Source: Romanomermis culicivorax
Taxonomy: Eukaryota; Nematoda; Enoplea; Mermithida; Mermithidae
DNA: 64,000 bases
Assembly (NCBI GenBank): GCA_963922205.1
Contig: CAWUHX010000100.1
Span: 682,001 to 746,000, forward strand
Direction of reading: 5' to 3'
Shown: in pieces, positions 12,301-24,300 of the stretch
Numbering within the stretch: the first letter of the stretch is position 1
Layout of the letters: every line of letters starts with the position of its first letter
The notes under the pieces: generated by a model
Told to the model about the DNA's origin: nothing
The model's database searches: none
What the model saw: only the letters and a program-made list of their open reading frames with translations
Program-made: the position numbers and the translations under genes

Positions 12301-15300
12301 CCGCATCAAAACAATCGTCGACAATATGCATCCGTTGATAATTGACGGCGCCGCAACAAATAAACGCCTGTTACGCTTCTTCATACGACTGGAAAATGAA
12401 TTCGGCTACGACGCCTCCAACCACGTAAAGATGAGTGCCCTCCGCCGACTTACCCGCGATACGCCGAGCGATATGATCCAAGATATGACGCGGTATGAAG
12501 ACGCCAAACATTTGCTCATGTTCCAGTTGGCGCCCGATTGCAATCCGATGACTCTTAAACGCGAACTTGCGTCAATTACGCCGGAAGCCGGAGAGGAACC
12601 CGCCGCATTCCTGAGTAAGGTAATGACTTATGTACAACTATTGTATCAGCATGAAGATCAAACTTTCCGGCACAAACAAGTAATTGATACCTTTTTGACC
12701 AAAATGCCTGTTTTCTATCAACTCACAATTGGTGAACAAGCAAAGGGTTTCACAAATGTTCAACAACTGGCCGACGCCGTAGCCAAAGCCCGTAGTGTCC
12801 TCAACGCAACTAAAGCCGAAATCGGAACCGCGGAACGACCCATTCTGGTAAATCAAGCTGATCAAGATGCACCACCTCCGAAGTCGCCGCAACCGTTTGA
12901 TCGCCGTTTTGAACGCCGCGGCAGCATGGACCGTCCTCAAAATCGCTACCGCGAGCGCTCTCCCTCAATGGACTGCAGGACGCAAAACCCGGCGATGCAA
13001 CCCACTAAATTCGTCTCTTTCCAACCTCAAGCAATTGAGCCACCGCCGCCGCAGCCGCCGCGCACGGAGATGCTTCTGGAACAATTGATTCAACGATACG
13101 ACCGCGACTATGAAGAAAGAAAATCTCGACAACGCCCTGAAGAAACGGTACCCAACAATAGGCAACAAAGTCCGCGCCATCAATCTCAAAACAGAGAGCC
13201 GTACGCAAACCGCTTCGACAGATCCGCCAGCAGAGACCGCGCACGCACGACGCAACCTACAGGTCTGTGGTGCGACGCTCACAAATCCCGCACACATAAC
13301 ACAGAAGATTGCGTCTGGCTCAAACGGCAAAACGCTCAACAATCAGCCCGACTTGAACCAAACCGCCCAAATTATGCCGCCCAACCACGGCAAGTCGATT
13401 TCCGAAACAATTCAAACGACGTCCGCGGACAACGCGATTGGCGACCCCGCCGCGGAGGACCGCCCCAACGAGGAGCGAACTACGCCCGCGGCGCGCGAAA
13501 CCATTTCTATGAAGGTAACCCTATACATCGCCCAACTGATTTTGTTCAGAATACCTACGCCGTCTACCCGAACCATCAATTTCCGGCGCCGTGGGAACAA
13601 CATATTCATTACAACGCGGTACCGGCTCCATACGTCACAACGCCGACGGATTCATCGCGCGCTAGTTCTCAATCCTCAGAAATGCAAATTACCCTACCCG
13701 CCCTTCCGGCACCAAATACCGCGCCAGTACCTGCGCTCGAAACACGCGTTAGCAATCATTCAACGTCCGCGGCCAATATGGTTGTTCCATCCAAAGAAAT
13801 CGCTTCCGCCGCGCCGATTGTCAGCCCCGGCATCGTCCGTTGGAACGCAACAGGCCGTGCTTTTCAAGATCCCTGTCATATTCGTTCGTCCGTTTGTCAA
13901 ATCGATAATCTCACGCCATCTTCCAAATCGTTTGTTCGCAAGTACGCTTCTACGAGAGCCTTTCAAATCCCCATCAAAATTGGAGCCGTCAAAGCACACG
14001 CGCTCATCGATACAGGTGCCCAATGTTCAGTCCTCTCATCAGGTTTGGTCAAACGCGCTTTCGACAAGCAATCGCTTCAACTCCCGATTTGTGGAAAAAT
14101 TAAAGTAGCCGACGGCGCCGTAGTAAACGCTCACGGCCCGGTATTTGTCACAATGGAATCCGCCTTCGGAGAGCACATGATCAAATGCGTAATCCTTGAC
14201 GACGACGGAAACGATCAATTCATCATCGGAACCAATTTCCTCGCACACCCCGATATCCACGCCATTTTAAATTTCAAAGACAATTATATCGAAATTCAAG
14301 ACGTTAAACTGCCGCTCAAGGTAATCGCCTCGATCCGCCCGCGAACGGAATTGTTTCTCAACGCCGCTAACGATAACGTTTTAGAAGAGATACCAGAGGA
14401 CGAACGAGTAAGTTGTTATGATGATAAATCTGATATTTTTAGCCAACCCGAAGAAATCGAAGTCGAACAACCGATACGGCAGGCTCAACCTAGTCCACAC
14501 CAACCGCCCCCTAGGCGGTTGGAGGTTACTGAGCTCGCCGAACCTATTTTTCTCGTCGCCCAAGCTTCCATTTCGATTTCGCCGCACTGCCAACAATGGG
14601 TCAAAAGTAGCGTTTTTCCCACAACATCGGCGACAGTGCCCGATGTGATTGTACAACCACTCGCCACGAACAACGTTGCCGCAGAGCTCCCAGTCGAAAC
14701 CGCAGTGGTCAACATCACCAACGGCCATTGTCCGCTCCTTTTCATCAACAATACGCCGAACAGTATCAAACTCCGACCAAATCAACTCATTGCGATGGCA
14801 AAGCACACGTTGGAGTATTCCGAAACCCACGCCGATTGTCAGATAGCAACCGCCGCCGCCGACCGCGACTTAACCGACCACGAGCCGGCCGCATTGGACA
14901 AGTCATTCCCAGGCAACACCGCACAACAAAAGCTGGAATACGCCCTGAACAAAATGACGGAAAAGACGTACGTTTCTACCGCGCTAAAAGCGAGAGCCCT
15001 CAGGATGCTCCGACAGCACCGCGATGTTTTCAGTCTCCCCGGCGATAAACCAACCATCACTAGCGAATTGACCGTCAGCATCGACACCGGCACCGCAAAA
15101 CCCGTTTCCCGCCATTATTACCGTGCCGCAATGGAACAAAGATCGATTGTACGCCGCCATATTCAAGAAATGCTTGACAATGATTTCATCGAACCATCCC
15201 GCTCGCCCTGGGCCGCACCGCTGTTCTTGGTAAAAAAGAAAGATGGCTCATGGAGACCCGTTGTCGACTACCGTGGAATAAACGACGTTACGCCGAGCGA

Positions 15301-18300
15301 CAAGTTCCCGATCCCGCGCATTGACGATTATCTCGATGCGATGGGACAAGCAAAATTTTTCACTACGTTGGATCTCAAAGCAGGGTACTGGCAGGTACCC
15401 CTCGATGCCGATTCGCGCGATAAAACAACCTTCATTTGCCAAGAAGGTTTGTTTCGATTCAAAGTTTTGCCCTTCGGCTTGAAGAACGCACCCGCCGAAT
15501 TTCAACGATTAATGGAACGAATCCTCCGCCCCTATATTTGGAAAATTTGCCTCGTTTATATTGACGATATTATCATCTTTTCGAACTCCTTTGAAGAGCA
15601 TTTGGAACACCTTCAAATCGTTTTTGACGCCCTCCGCGCTGCCAACCTCACGCTTCGACCAGACAAATGCGAGTTCCTGCCACCGCAAGTCAAATTTTTG
15701 GGACATCTACTTAGCGCCCGCGGAATCGCCGCCGATCCCGAGAAAGTCAAAGCGATCGCCGAATACGAATTTCCGAAGACTAAAAAAGGTATGCAAAGTT
15801 TTTTAGGTCTAGTTCAATGGTGCAAGCGATTCATTCCGAATTTGGCGACCTTGTCCAGTCCTTTGTACGGACTTCTACGAAAAGACGCCCAATATATTGC
15901 CACGGATGAACATCATGCCGCGTTCGAAGGTATCAAGAAAGCTCTCACGACATCGCCGTTCCTTCGCTACCCAGTCTACGACGGCAAAGCCCAATTCGTT
16001 ATTCAAACCGACGCTAGTACGACCGCCATCGGAGCAATTTTGTATCAAGAAAACGAAAACGATCAATGGGTCATCGCCTACAATAGTCGCGTACTCACCG
16101 ATGCCGAAACCTGCTACAGTACAACTGAGCGTGAATGCCTCGCCATTGTATACGGCTTCTGGATGTACCGCCACTATGTGTACGGCCAGAAAGTTATCGT
16201 CCGCACCGACCACAAGCCGCTCGAATGGCTCAAAGACGAAAAACACCGAAACTCACGACTACAACGCTTCGCGATCAGCCTACAAGATTACGATTACAAA
16301 GTGGAATATGTTAAGGGTAAGGATAACGCTTGCGCTGATTTTCTGTCTAGGAAAGATGACCGCGACAAATGCCCGATCCAAAACGCTGAAAATTTGACCG
16401 CTAAGATCTTCCGTGAAAATTTTCACCCTGCTGGTGCAACTACGGAAACCGACTTAACGGTACCGGAAATACGCCCAGCAGTGGATTCACTATCCACGGA
16501 GGTCGATGCCGAAATCAACGCCATCACCCGTGCAATGACGAGAAAGACCATCAGTTCACCCACACTCTCTAATTCAATGCCTAAGGATGCCGACCACGAA
16601 CCGCCTCCGGCCGAAGCCATTACAATCGCCGCTCACGCAGAAGTTCAGAAAGCTCAAGCCGCAGATCCAGCCATAACGAAAATTGTCGCCTCCCTCAAAA
16701 CGGATAACGCCGCCAAACAACCACCGATTTTCTTCCTCGAAGATCAAATTCTATACCGGCAACTTAAAGATGTCAAGCAATTAGTCGTACCCGCCTCCAT
16801 GGTCGACCAAACTCTTCACCAATTCCACGGCGCAAAAATTTTGAACCATCAAGGGACAAATCGTACGCTAGCAGCCATTAAAGCTCACTTTTGGTGGCCC
16901 CGCATGGAAGAAGACGTTCGGGATTGGATCAAAACCTGTAAAATTTGCCAACTAACAACGCCGCGCACGTCACCGCCTCCACCATTGTTGCCAATTCAAC
17001 CCAAACACCCATTCGAAATCGTGGCAACCGACATCGTCAATATTTCGCCAGTAGGTGAGAAGCGTCCCTACGTTATTGTTTTTCAGGATTACTTTACGAA
17101 ATTCGTATCCGCGCACCCGATACCGGATCAGAAAGCCTCAACAATAGTGGAATGTTTTATCAACAACGTCGTCCTCATGCACGGTAGCCCACTTGTACTC
17201 CTTTCCGATCAAGGTGGATGCTTTACGTCTAAACTCATGCACGATATTTGTGAACTTCTCAAAATTCGGAAAGTCAAAACAACGGCGTACCACCCCCAAT
17301 GCAACGGAATGGTCGAACGTTTCAACCAAACATTGATCGCTCAACTCAAAAAGTATACCGCCGACGATCCAGACAACTGGGAGCGTTACCTGCCCTACGC
17401 CGTTTTCGCTTACAACGCCACGCCACATACAGCCACACGCCATTCGCCGTTCAGTTTATTACGAGGATATGAACCGCGCATCACCTTTGACTATGACTGC
17501 GCCCGCCGCCTCACCTTGCCGTTGAATTACGACGCTTATCAACATATTCTAACGCAAGCCCAACTCAAGATGCACGAAAAGATCAAAGCTAACCTCGATG
17601 CCGCAGCCGCCGCCAGCAAAGAATATTTTGACCGCAAAGCTCGAAGACGCGACTTCGCCGTCAACGACTTAGTTCTTTTGACCAACACGCGAAAAGCCAA
17701 CAAGATTCAACCCGACTTCATCGGGCCTTTCCTCATCACGGACGCTTCCCGCGCAGCCGAAAACGTTGTTACGATTGACGCACTCGACGCGCCCGGCCGC
17801 CCGCAGACCGTCTCCATAACGCGTCTAAAACCGTTCATCCCACGACTGGCAAAGAATACTTTTGACAACGAGGAAGGTGGACCCCGCACGCCCCACACTT
17901 CCCGCCGGCAATAGTTTGCTTTGAAATTTTCCTTTTGTGATACGGCGCTCATCACGCCGCGTTGTACATAATCTTTGTGTTTGTTTAATTTAGATCATGG
18001 CGACCTCGATAACGAGCAAGGATGCACGGCAGTTCCAACGTTTCCACTCAATCCGTCGTTTTTGCCTTCAACCGACTTTACACTGTCACTTTACATCCGG
18101 TCCCGGTTTCCACACTTTCGCAATAGGAGGGGGTTTCTTCTATAATGTTAGGTTCTGTTGGCCCGAGGCCATTCGGTTTACTTCCGCCCGACCCTGGCCG
18201 CTATCACTCTCATAAGACTAATTGGGAAAGGTTGATTTTACTCTCCATTAACATAGTGGTGTTTGTGTTGCTTTTCGTAATGATAGTGTTTGCATTTTCC

Positions 18301-21300
18301 TACTTTACACTTTCTTCACCTTTCAGCGGCTGATTCTTTTTACTATTTCATTTCCATCTTTCGCTTCCATCAGCAATAGTCGCATTTTCCAGCCGCTCTC
18401 AAAAATTTTATTTTTCAATATGACGACGCCGTCGACCGCATCATCCTCCACGGCCGACGACCCTCCGCCGTATCGCGAATCGATAAACGTAAACGAACGT
18501 TACGTCCGCTGGGCCGAACAGCAGCCCCACCAGAACGACTTAAGTTTCGCCTGCGACGGTATTTTCTCATTTTATGCTTTTGCTGCTTATACTTGCATGC
18601 TTTTGCTTGGGACCCCATGAGTTTCTCCCCCTCTGTAGTCTTGGGTCAGAGTTCCATGGTCAGCCGCCGCGATCCCGTCATCATCAAGTTGTGGCCTTCT
18701 CAGTCCACAACCGGCCGCTGCCTTGATTTCCGCATACCACAACTCTCGTTATCTCGCTATCGTAGCCCGATCCAGTTGTCCAAGTGCGCCCATCAAGGTG
18801 ACATCGCCGCCCAAGCCAACGCCGCCTCGAAGCATGTGTACTTCTAACGAATTGACAACACCACCACGCTTTCCTCTTCGTTCATGTTTACATCATCCTT
18901 TAAACCCCATGTCGTTCATTCGACGTGGCGTCCCATGTGTCACTGATGAGTATCGCATTCGCTCTTGTTTAGAAAACAACGTCAAACGCCTAACTCGCGT
19001 CGCCGATTTGGAGTCGTGGTACATTTCCATGTACGCGCGACCCCCGAACGTCTTGCCGCCGCCGATTTTCCTTTCACCCGGAAGTTTGGGGCAGGCCTTG
19101 GCCGCCCAACCCACACCAAACTTCCGTGGCTACACGCTGGTCGGCTTTGACACCGAATCCATTTCGGCCGCCGATTTCAAACAATTTCAATGCACCGTTC
19201 AAATGCCAGCCGACCCCACGGCGTCTAGTTACCCCCGCTACGTTCAACTCCCGTTTCCGAATGGCACGATGTTCGTCTTCGAAACGTTCACCGCCACCCC
19301 AGAAGACTGGACCGCGCTTTTCGCCCTAGTCGACGGCGACCACACCATCGTAGTTTCCTTCGATGGAGCCGACGACTGGGCGGGAATCTACGCGCTTCTG
19401 GGCACTCAATTTCGCACCGACCGGCAAAAGAAGAACAAAGATCCCGTCGTGAAAGCAATCCACTTCGACGCGTACCGCGTCATTCGCAATATCGACATAT
19501 CTCCGTCATTGTACGAGTTGGCACGCCGAATCGGTTTCTTTCCGGAAAAACGCACGCTCAAAGCCACAGTTTCCGCAATGTGGGCGCTGGACGTGTCAAA
19601 GCTCACTTTACGCTTTCCCCACACTCTACGCTTTTTCAACAATCCAACAACGTCGTTCCTACAATCCGACGTCCTGGCATATGCGGCCCTCGACGCCTAT
19701 TATCCGCTGCTATTGTTCTTGGCATTTGGTCGTTACGGCTTCATCCCCGAGGTCTACAACGCGCCCGCGTTGTTTCCCCACGACTCGTTGGACGCCGCCA
19801 AAATCGACCATCTCGCCGAGTACGTCATCGCCACTTTTCACAACGTCGCGCTGTCGGATGTCTTGCCTCCCGACTACGCCAACCGGATCTACCCGACTAC
19901 ATCGCAAGTGGCCTTGCCCGCAATCATGCGAGATGAAGTTCTTTCGGCTTATAAATTTTTTATGTATGATTGCACATCGTCCGACCACGGTCGGTCTTTC
20001 TGTTTAGGAACGGTTCCCAACGGCTTCAAAGATGTCAAATCCTTGACGCGGACAACTCACCCGAAGCTTCTCCCCGTTCCGAAAGTGCCGAAAAAGAAGA
20101 AAAAGAAACTGAAGGACGAATGGAACAAGTCACCAGACGTCTCCGACGACGAAGACCCGGCTCTAAAACCACAATCGGTGTTCGACGATCCCAAACGTCT
20201 CCAAGCAGCCGTCACGTCGGCTATGAAAAGCAATATTATTCATCGAATCATCGAGCTGCTCAACTTTCCGCTTTCACCGATATACAAGTTGGCCGTCCAC
20301 GATCGTATGCCTTACAACGATCCCAACTTGCCGCCGCTTCCCCACGAAGTCGAAGATCTTTGGACCGAACGCGTAGCCGCCGACCAACCCCTACGAGAGC
20401 GCACTTATAACGGTACCCATTATCGTTATCACCCTTCAACCATCCTTAATTTTTTACAGATTGATGGAGAATGGTTCCGGAAGCTAACGTCTTTTATGCC
20501 GTTAGCCGCGCTCCTAGCTTCACCATGTTCCGCCGCCGAATACGCCTGGGTCAATGACGTCCTCCTCCGCCACGCGCAATCGATGACGCCAGATACACGC
20601 ACCGTGTTCTACGAATGCATGTGGTACCGCAGCGACGGCAACCCCAATTCGCTTCTCACGACTTGGATGAACCGCATTCCGGAACGCGAGCCCAGTTTTT
20701 CGGCCGACCCAAGCACGTACATTTGCAATCGCTTTGCGTTACGCCCGATCGTGTTCGACGAAAACTTCCACATGGAAACGTCAGTCGAAGAAATTGAAAT
20801 CGATGAAAATGATTATACGGCCAATCCACATAGCCGTTTCCATTTTTATTCAACGTTCATCGCGCTCATCAACCACCAAAACCGTCTTTCGTTCCCCGCG
20901 CCGGTGTATGCGTACCCCATGCCGACTACGGCTTCGGTGCACACGCTCACCGCCGAGGAACTTCTCGACCGCCCTATCGATGTTGAAGTTGAACCCGCCG
21001 ACGATGAACTACTTGAAACGCCAATCTTCGATCTCAACATAGCGAAGCTGCCGCCGTCAACAGACGTGTCGGCCCTTCCTATGGTACCCGCGCCTTCCGA
21101 TATTACCGCAACCGCCACGCAAATCAACGATTTCCTGAAACTGACGCTCGATGAAATTTCCAACATCGCTCCGGCCCCGATGGACGAGTCCACACCCGTC
21201 CAACCCCCCGCGATTGACTCCGAGACAATGACGTCAGAACAAATGTTGACTGACATACCCCAAGAAAGCACGGTGGATCAATCCACGTCTATGGATGTCG

Positions 21301-24300
21301 CCTCTATGGAACCAGCCGCTACGACAATCACCACAGCACCCACCGTGGATCCGCGAATATACTTGGCGACGCCGGCCGTTTTGCCGGGACTGCTTATTGC
21401 TACTGTTGCCGCAGCCAGGTATAGTGCTCCTGTACGTTTTTCGCAACAGTTTATTTCAGCTCCGCAATGGGACGCTTTGGCCGCAGCACTGGCCGCGCAT
21501 CATTTCCCGCCACCGCCGCCCGGTATGTTATTTCCCGAACATCAATGGAAAGATTTCCCCGAAGCGTTGAAAGAACGAATACAAGAAATTTTGTTGCCGC
21601 AACCGACGTTGATCGCTCCGGCCCCGCAAGTAGCTCAAATGGCTCCTGCGATGGCCCAACCCGTCACGCAACCACCGGCCCCGTTACCGCCGCCGGTCAT
21701 ATCGCAACCGCAAACAATCCCGCAACCGCCGCAACCAGCGATTCTACCGCCGCCGACGGCGCCTGTGGATGTCCAAACCCCACAGGCATCCAGCACGTCC
21801 GTGCCGGCTTTAGATCGCTATGGTAATCCCATCCGAAGACCCGGTCGGTACGAACATTCGATAAAACGAAAACAACAGCTCCAGGACGAATCGGCGTACC
21901 GCAAATCTCACAAGACAAAAACATCGGATGAACCGAGTACACGGCGTACGCCGCCACCCAGCACCTCGCGTGCTGAGCGCGGCCGAACGCCCAGCGAGCG
22001 TACCACTCGACGCCGTGAACAACGCGATAAACAAAGAACCCGCGAAGAAGCCGAACGCTCTTCGCACGCTACGTCAACGCCGAAACCCAAACGCGATTCT
22101 TCAAAAACAGCAGCGTCGGCAACGTTACCGCCGCCTGCTCGCAAACCAGACAGCCATCGTTCACACCACGAGTCTCACTCTCGTGATGACCGCCACCGTA
22201 AAGAAACGAAACAAACTCCACCAACCGGCAGGGAAAGCCGCCAACACGAACGCCGCGATGACGCGCCGCCGCATCGTACTCAGAGCGAACAAACCCGTAA
22301 GGTGCACACGACGGGTTTCTACGAGGAACACTATCGCCACGGTTTCCGCCGTTCACCTACGAAACTAACAGACTATATTAGCCCATTGCACCGAGATGCC
22401 GAAATTCAGCGCCGCCTGGAAGCTCTAAAGAATCCGCCGAAAGATGAATTTAAAGCTCCACTTCCGCCGCCTCCTATGGACGTGGAGCCCGCAACACCCT
22501 CGACTACGCCTACGGTAACATCGCAGCCGCCCACGGCTCCGACATCCGCCATAACGACCACGGTAACCCACACCACGTCGCTGCCGCCTACGGCCCCGAC
22601 GTCGGCTCCGGTTACTGCGGTCCAACAGCCGCAAATGATCATCACCACCAAACCGGTTCTTGGAGTTCCGTTGCCACCAAGTTCCGCGCCAGCCATCAAG
22701 CCCCGGTTACCTAGCGAGGCTATGCACTTGCCGAACTATACGCGATTTCGTACTACCGATCAGCCGCACGCTGTTACGATTGTCACGCCGGGCTATCCGC
22801 CACATATTGACCCGGCCGTTGAATTCTTCTCACCACGCACGATGCACGAGATGGTGCTGATCAATTTTTCGGGCGCCTTCGCATTCACATCACCATGCCC
22901 GTGCACATACGCGCCACGAACGCTTCGCTGGCGTTGTACCAATATTTCCGCGACCACTACCGCCCCTCATACGTAGAACAGCAACCACCGATTTCGCACG
23001 CCATTGCCACAGTGATATTAAAATGGGTCGCCAGTCTTTGGGCCGAGGAGCTCGGCGTCGTTGACGCCGTTCACACCGCCCACTTGACTCTTTTCCTTTA
23101 CGAAGCCCGCGGCCTGGATAATCCTTCGTGCCTGCTCCAAGCCTATAACACCGCTGTCGGTCTTATCGACAGCTGGATGGCTTATCCGAGCTACGCACCG
23201 TTTCCACAGCCGCCCGAAATCGCCGACATTCGAAGAATTTATTTGCAATACCACAGCGAGACGGATCGCCCCGCGCCCCTGCTGCGTCGGCACGACTTTT
23301 CTGCCCGGTGGAATCTTTTGCCACCGCGACCGTTGCCGCCAACAGGGACGCCGTCCGACAAACCGTCGTTAATTGCCACTCAATTGCCAGCACCCGGTGT
23401 GAACCCGCTATCGCCGCTTCCACCTCAAACCTCAACCTCATCGTCACGCCGCCGGGATCCCTCTGACTACGGTCGATCTCGTTACTACCGTAACGTTCGT
23501 TTTGATGGTCACGACGACCCGTTTGATCCCCACGGCTACGATAGCTACCGCCGAAACGAACGCGACCGCCGCGATCCGCAACGAAATCACCGCTCCGCAT
23601 CCGACACCTGTTATCGCCGCCGCCATTGACAAGAGCTTTTGTACAGTAACATTGTTTTTTCTTCGTTTTTGTGTTTCTTAACCTCATTTTTGATCCGGTT
23701 GTTTCATTTCTAATCTCGTTTTTGCTTTATACTTTTGTACTAGTTTCCAGCGCACGTGCAGCCGACGCTGCAAGCACACAGTAAGTTGACCGCCGGTGGC
23801 CCGCTACACGCCCCCACTTGCCCCGTTTTGTCCGTACACTCCGCCGCTGGGCTTATGGTCGCTGCCCCAAAAATCGGCTCAAACTACCCCAACAACTCCG
23901 CGGGCCCCGCTGTGTGACGCCGAAGACTCTTCGGCAACCCCGGCGACGGCCTGTAGTGGCGGAGCCCTTCCCCTTGCATGTTCTTTTCGGTATTCCCTGA
24001 CGATCGCTTAGGGCGATCTACTGCAAGGGGGGAGGGGTGTTGTAGTGTGTTTTCCGCCGATTTTTCATTGTTTGTCAAATTACGTCACAGGCCCGCAGGT
24101 GGCAAGTGGAGAGAGCAACGCGGACCACTAGTGGCCATCTTACTGTAGCGCACGTCGGTACGCGTGCGCTGGTCTCTCTCTACACATTATTCGTTACGTA
24201 TATTTTACGTGTGTTTTTTATTTTCTTTACTAGTTGTGTGCCCCGCCGGCCACCACTAGTACGTATTAGCCGCCTCCCACCACGCCTTTTCGTCTTTGCT

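Noticed and set aside
17997..18215. 72-codon ORF after the 17993 acceptor
   Set aside because: Open and in frame with the gag donor, but composition-driven, with no domain; kept only as part of the linker description.
18909..22976. ORF2 as a retroviral envelope
   Set aside because: No signal peptide, no transmembrane anchor, no furin-like site; the exonuclease motifs explain the N-terminal part.
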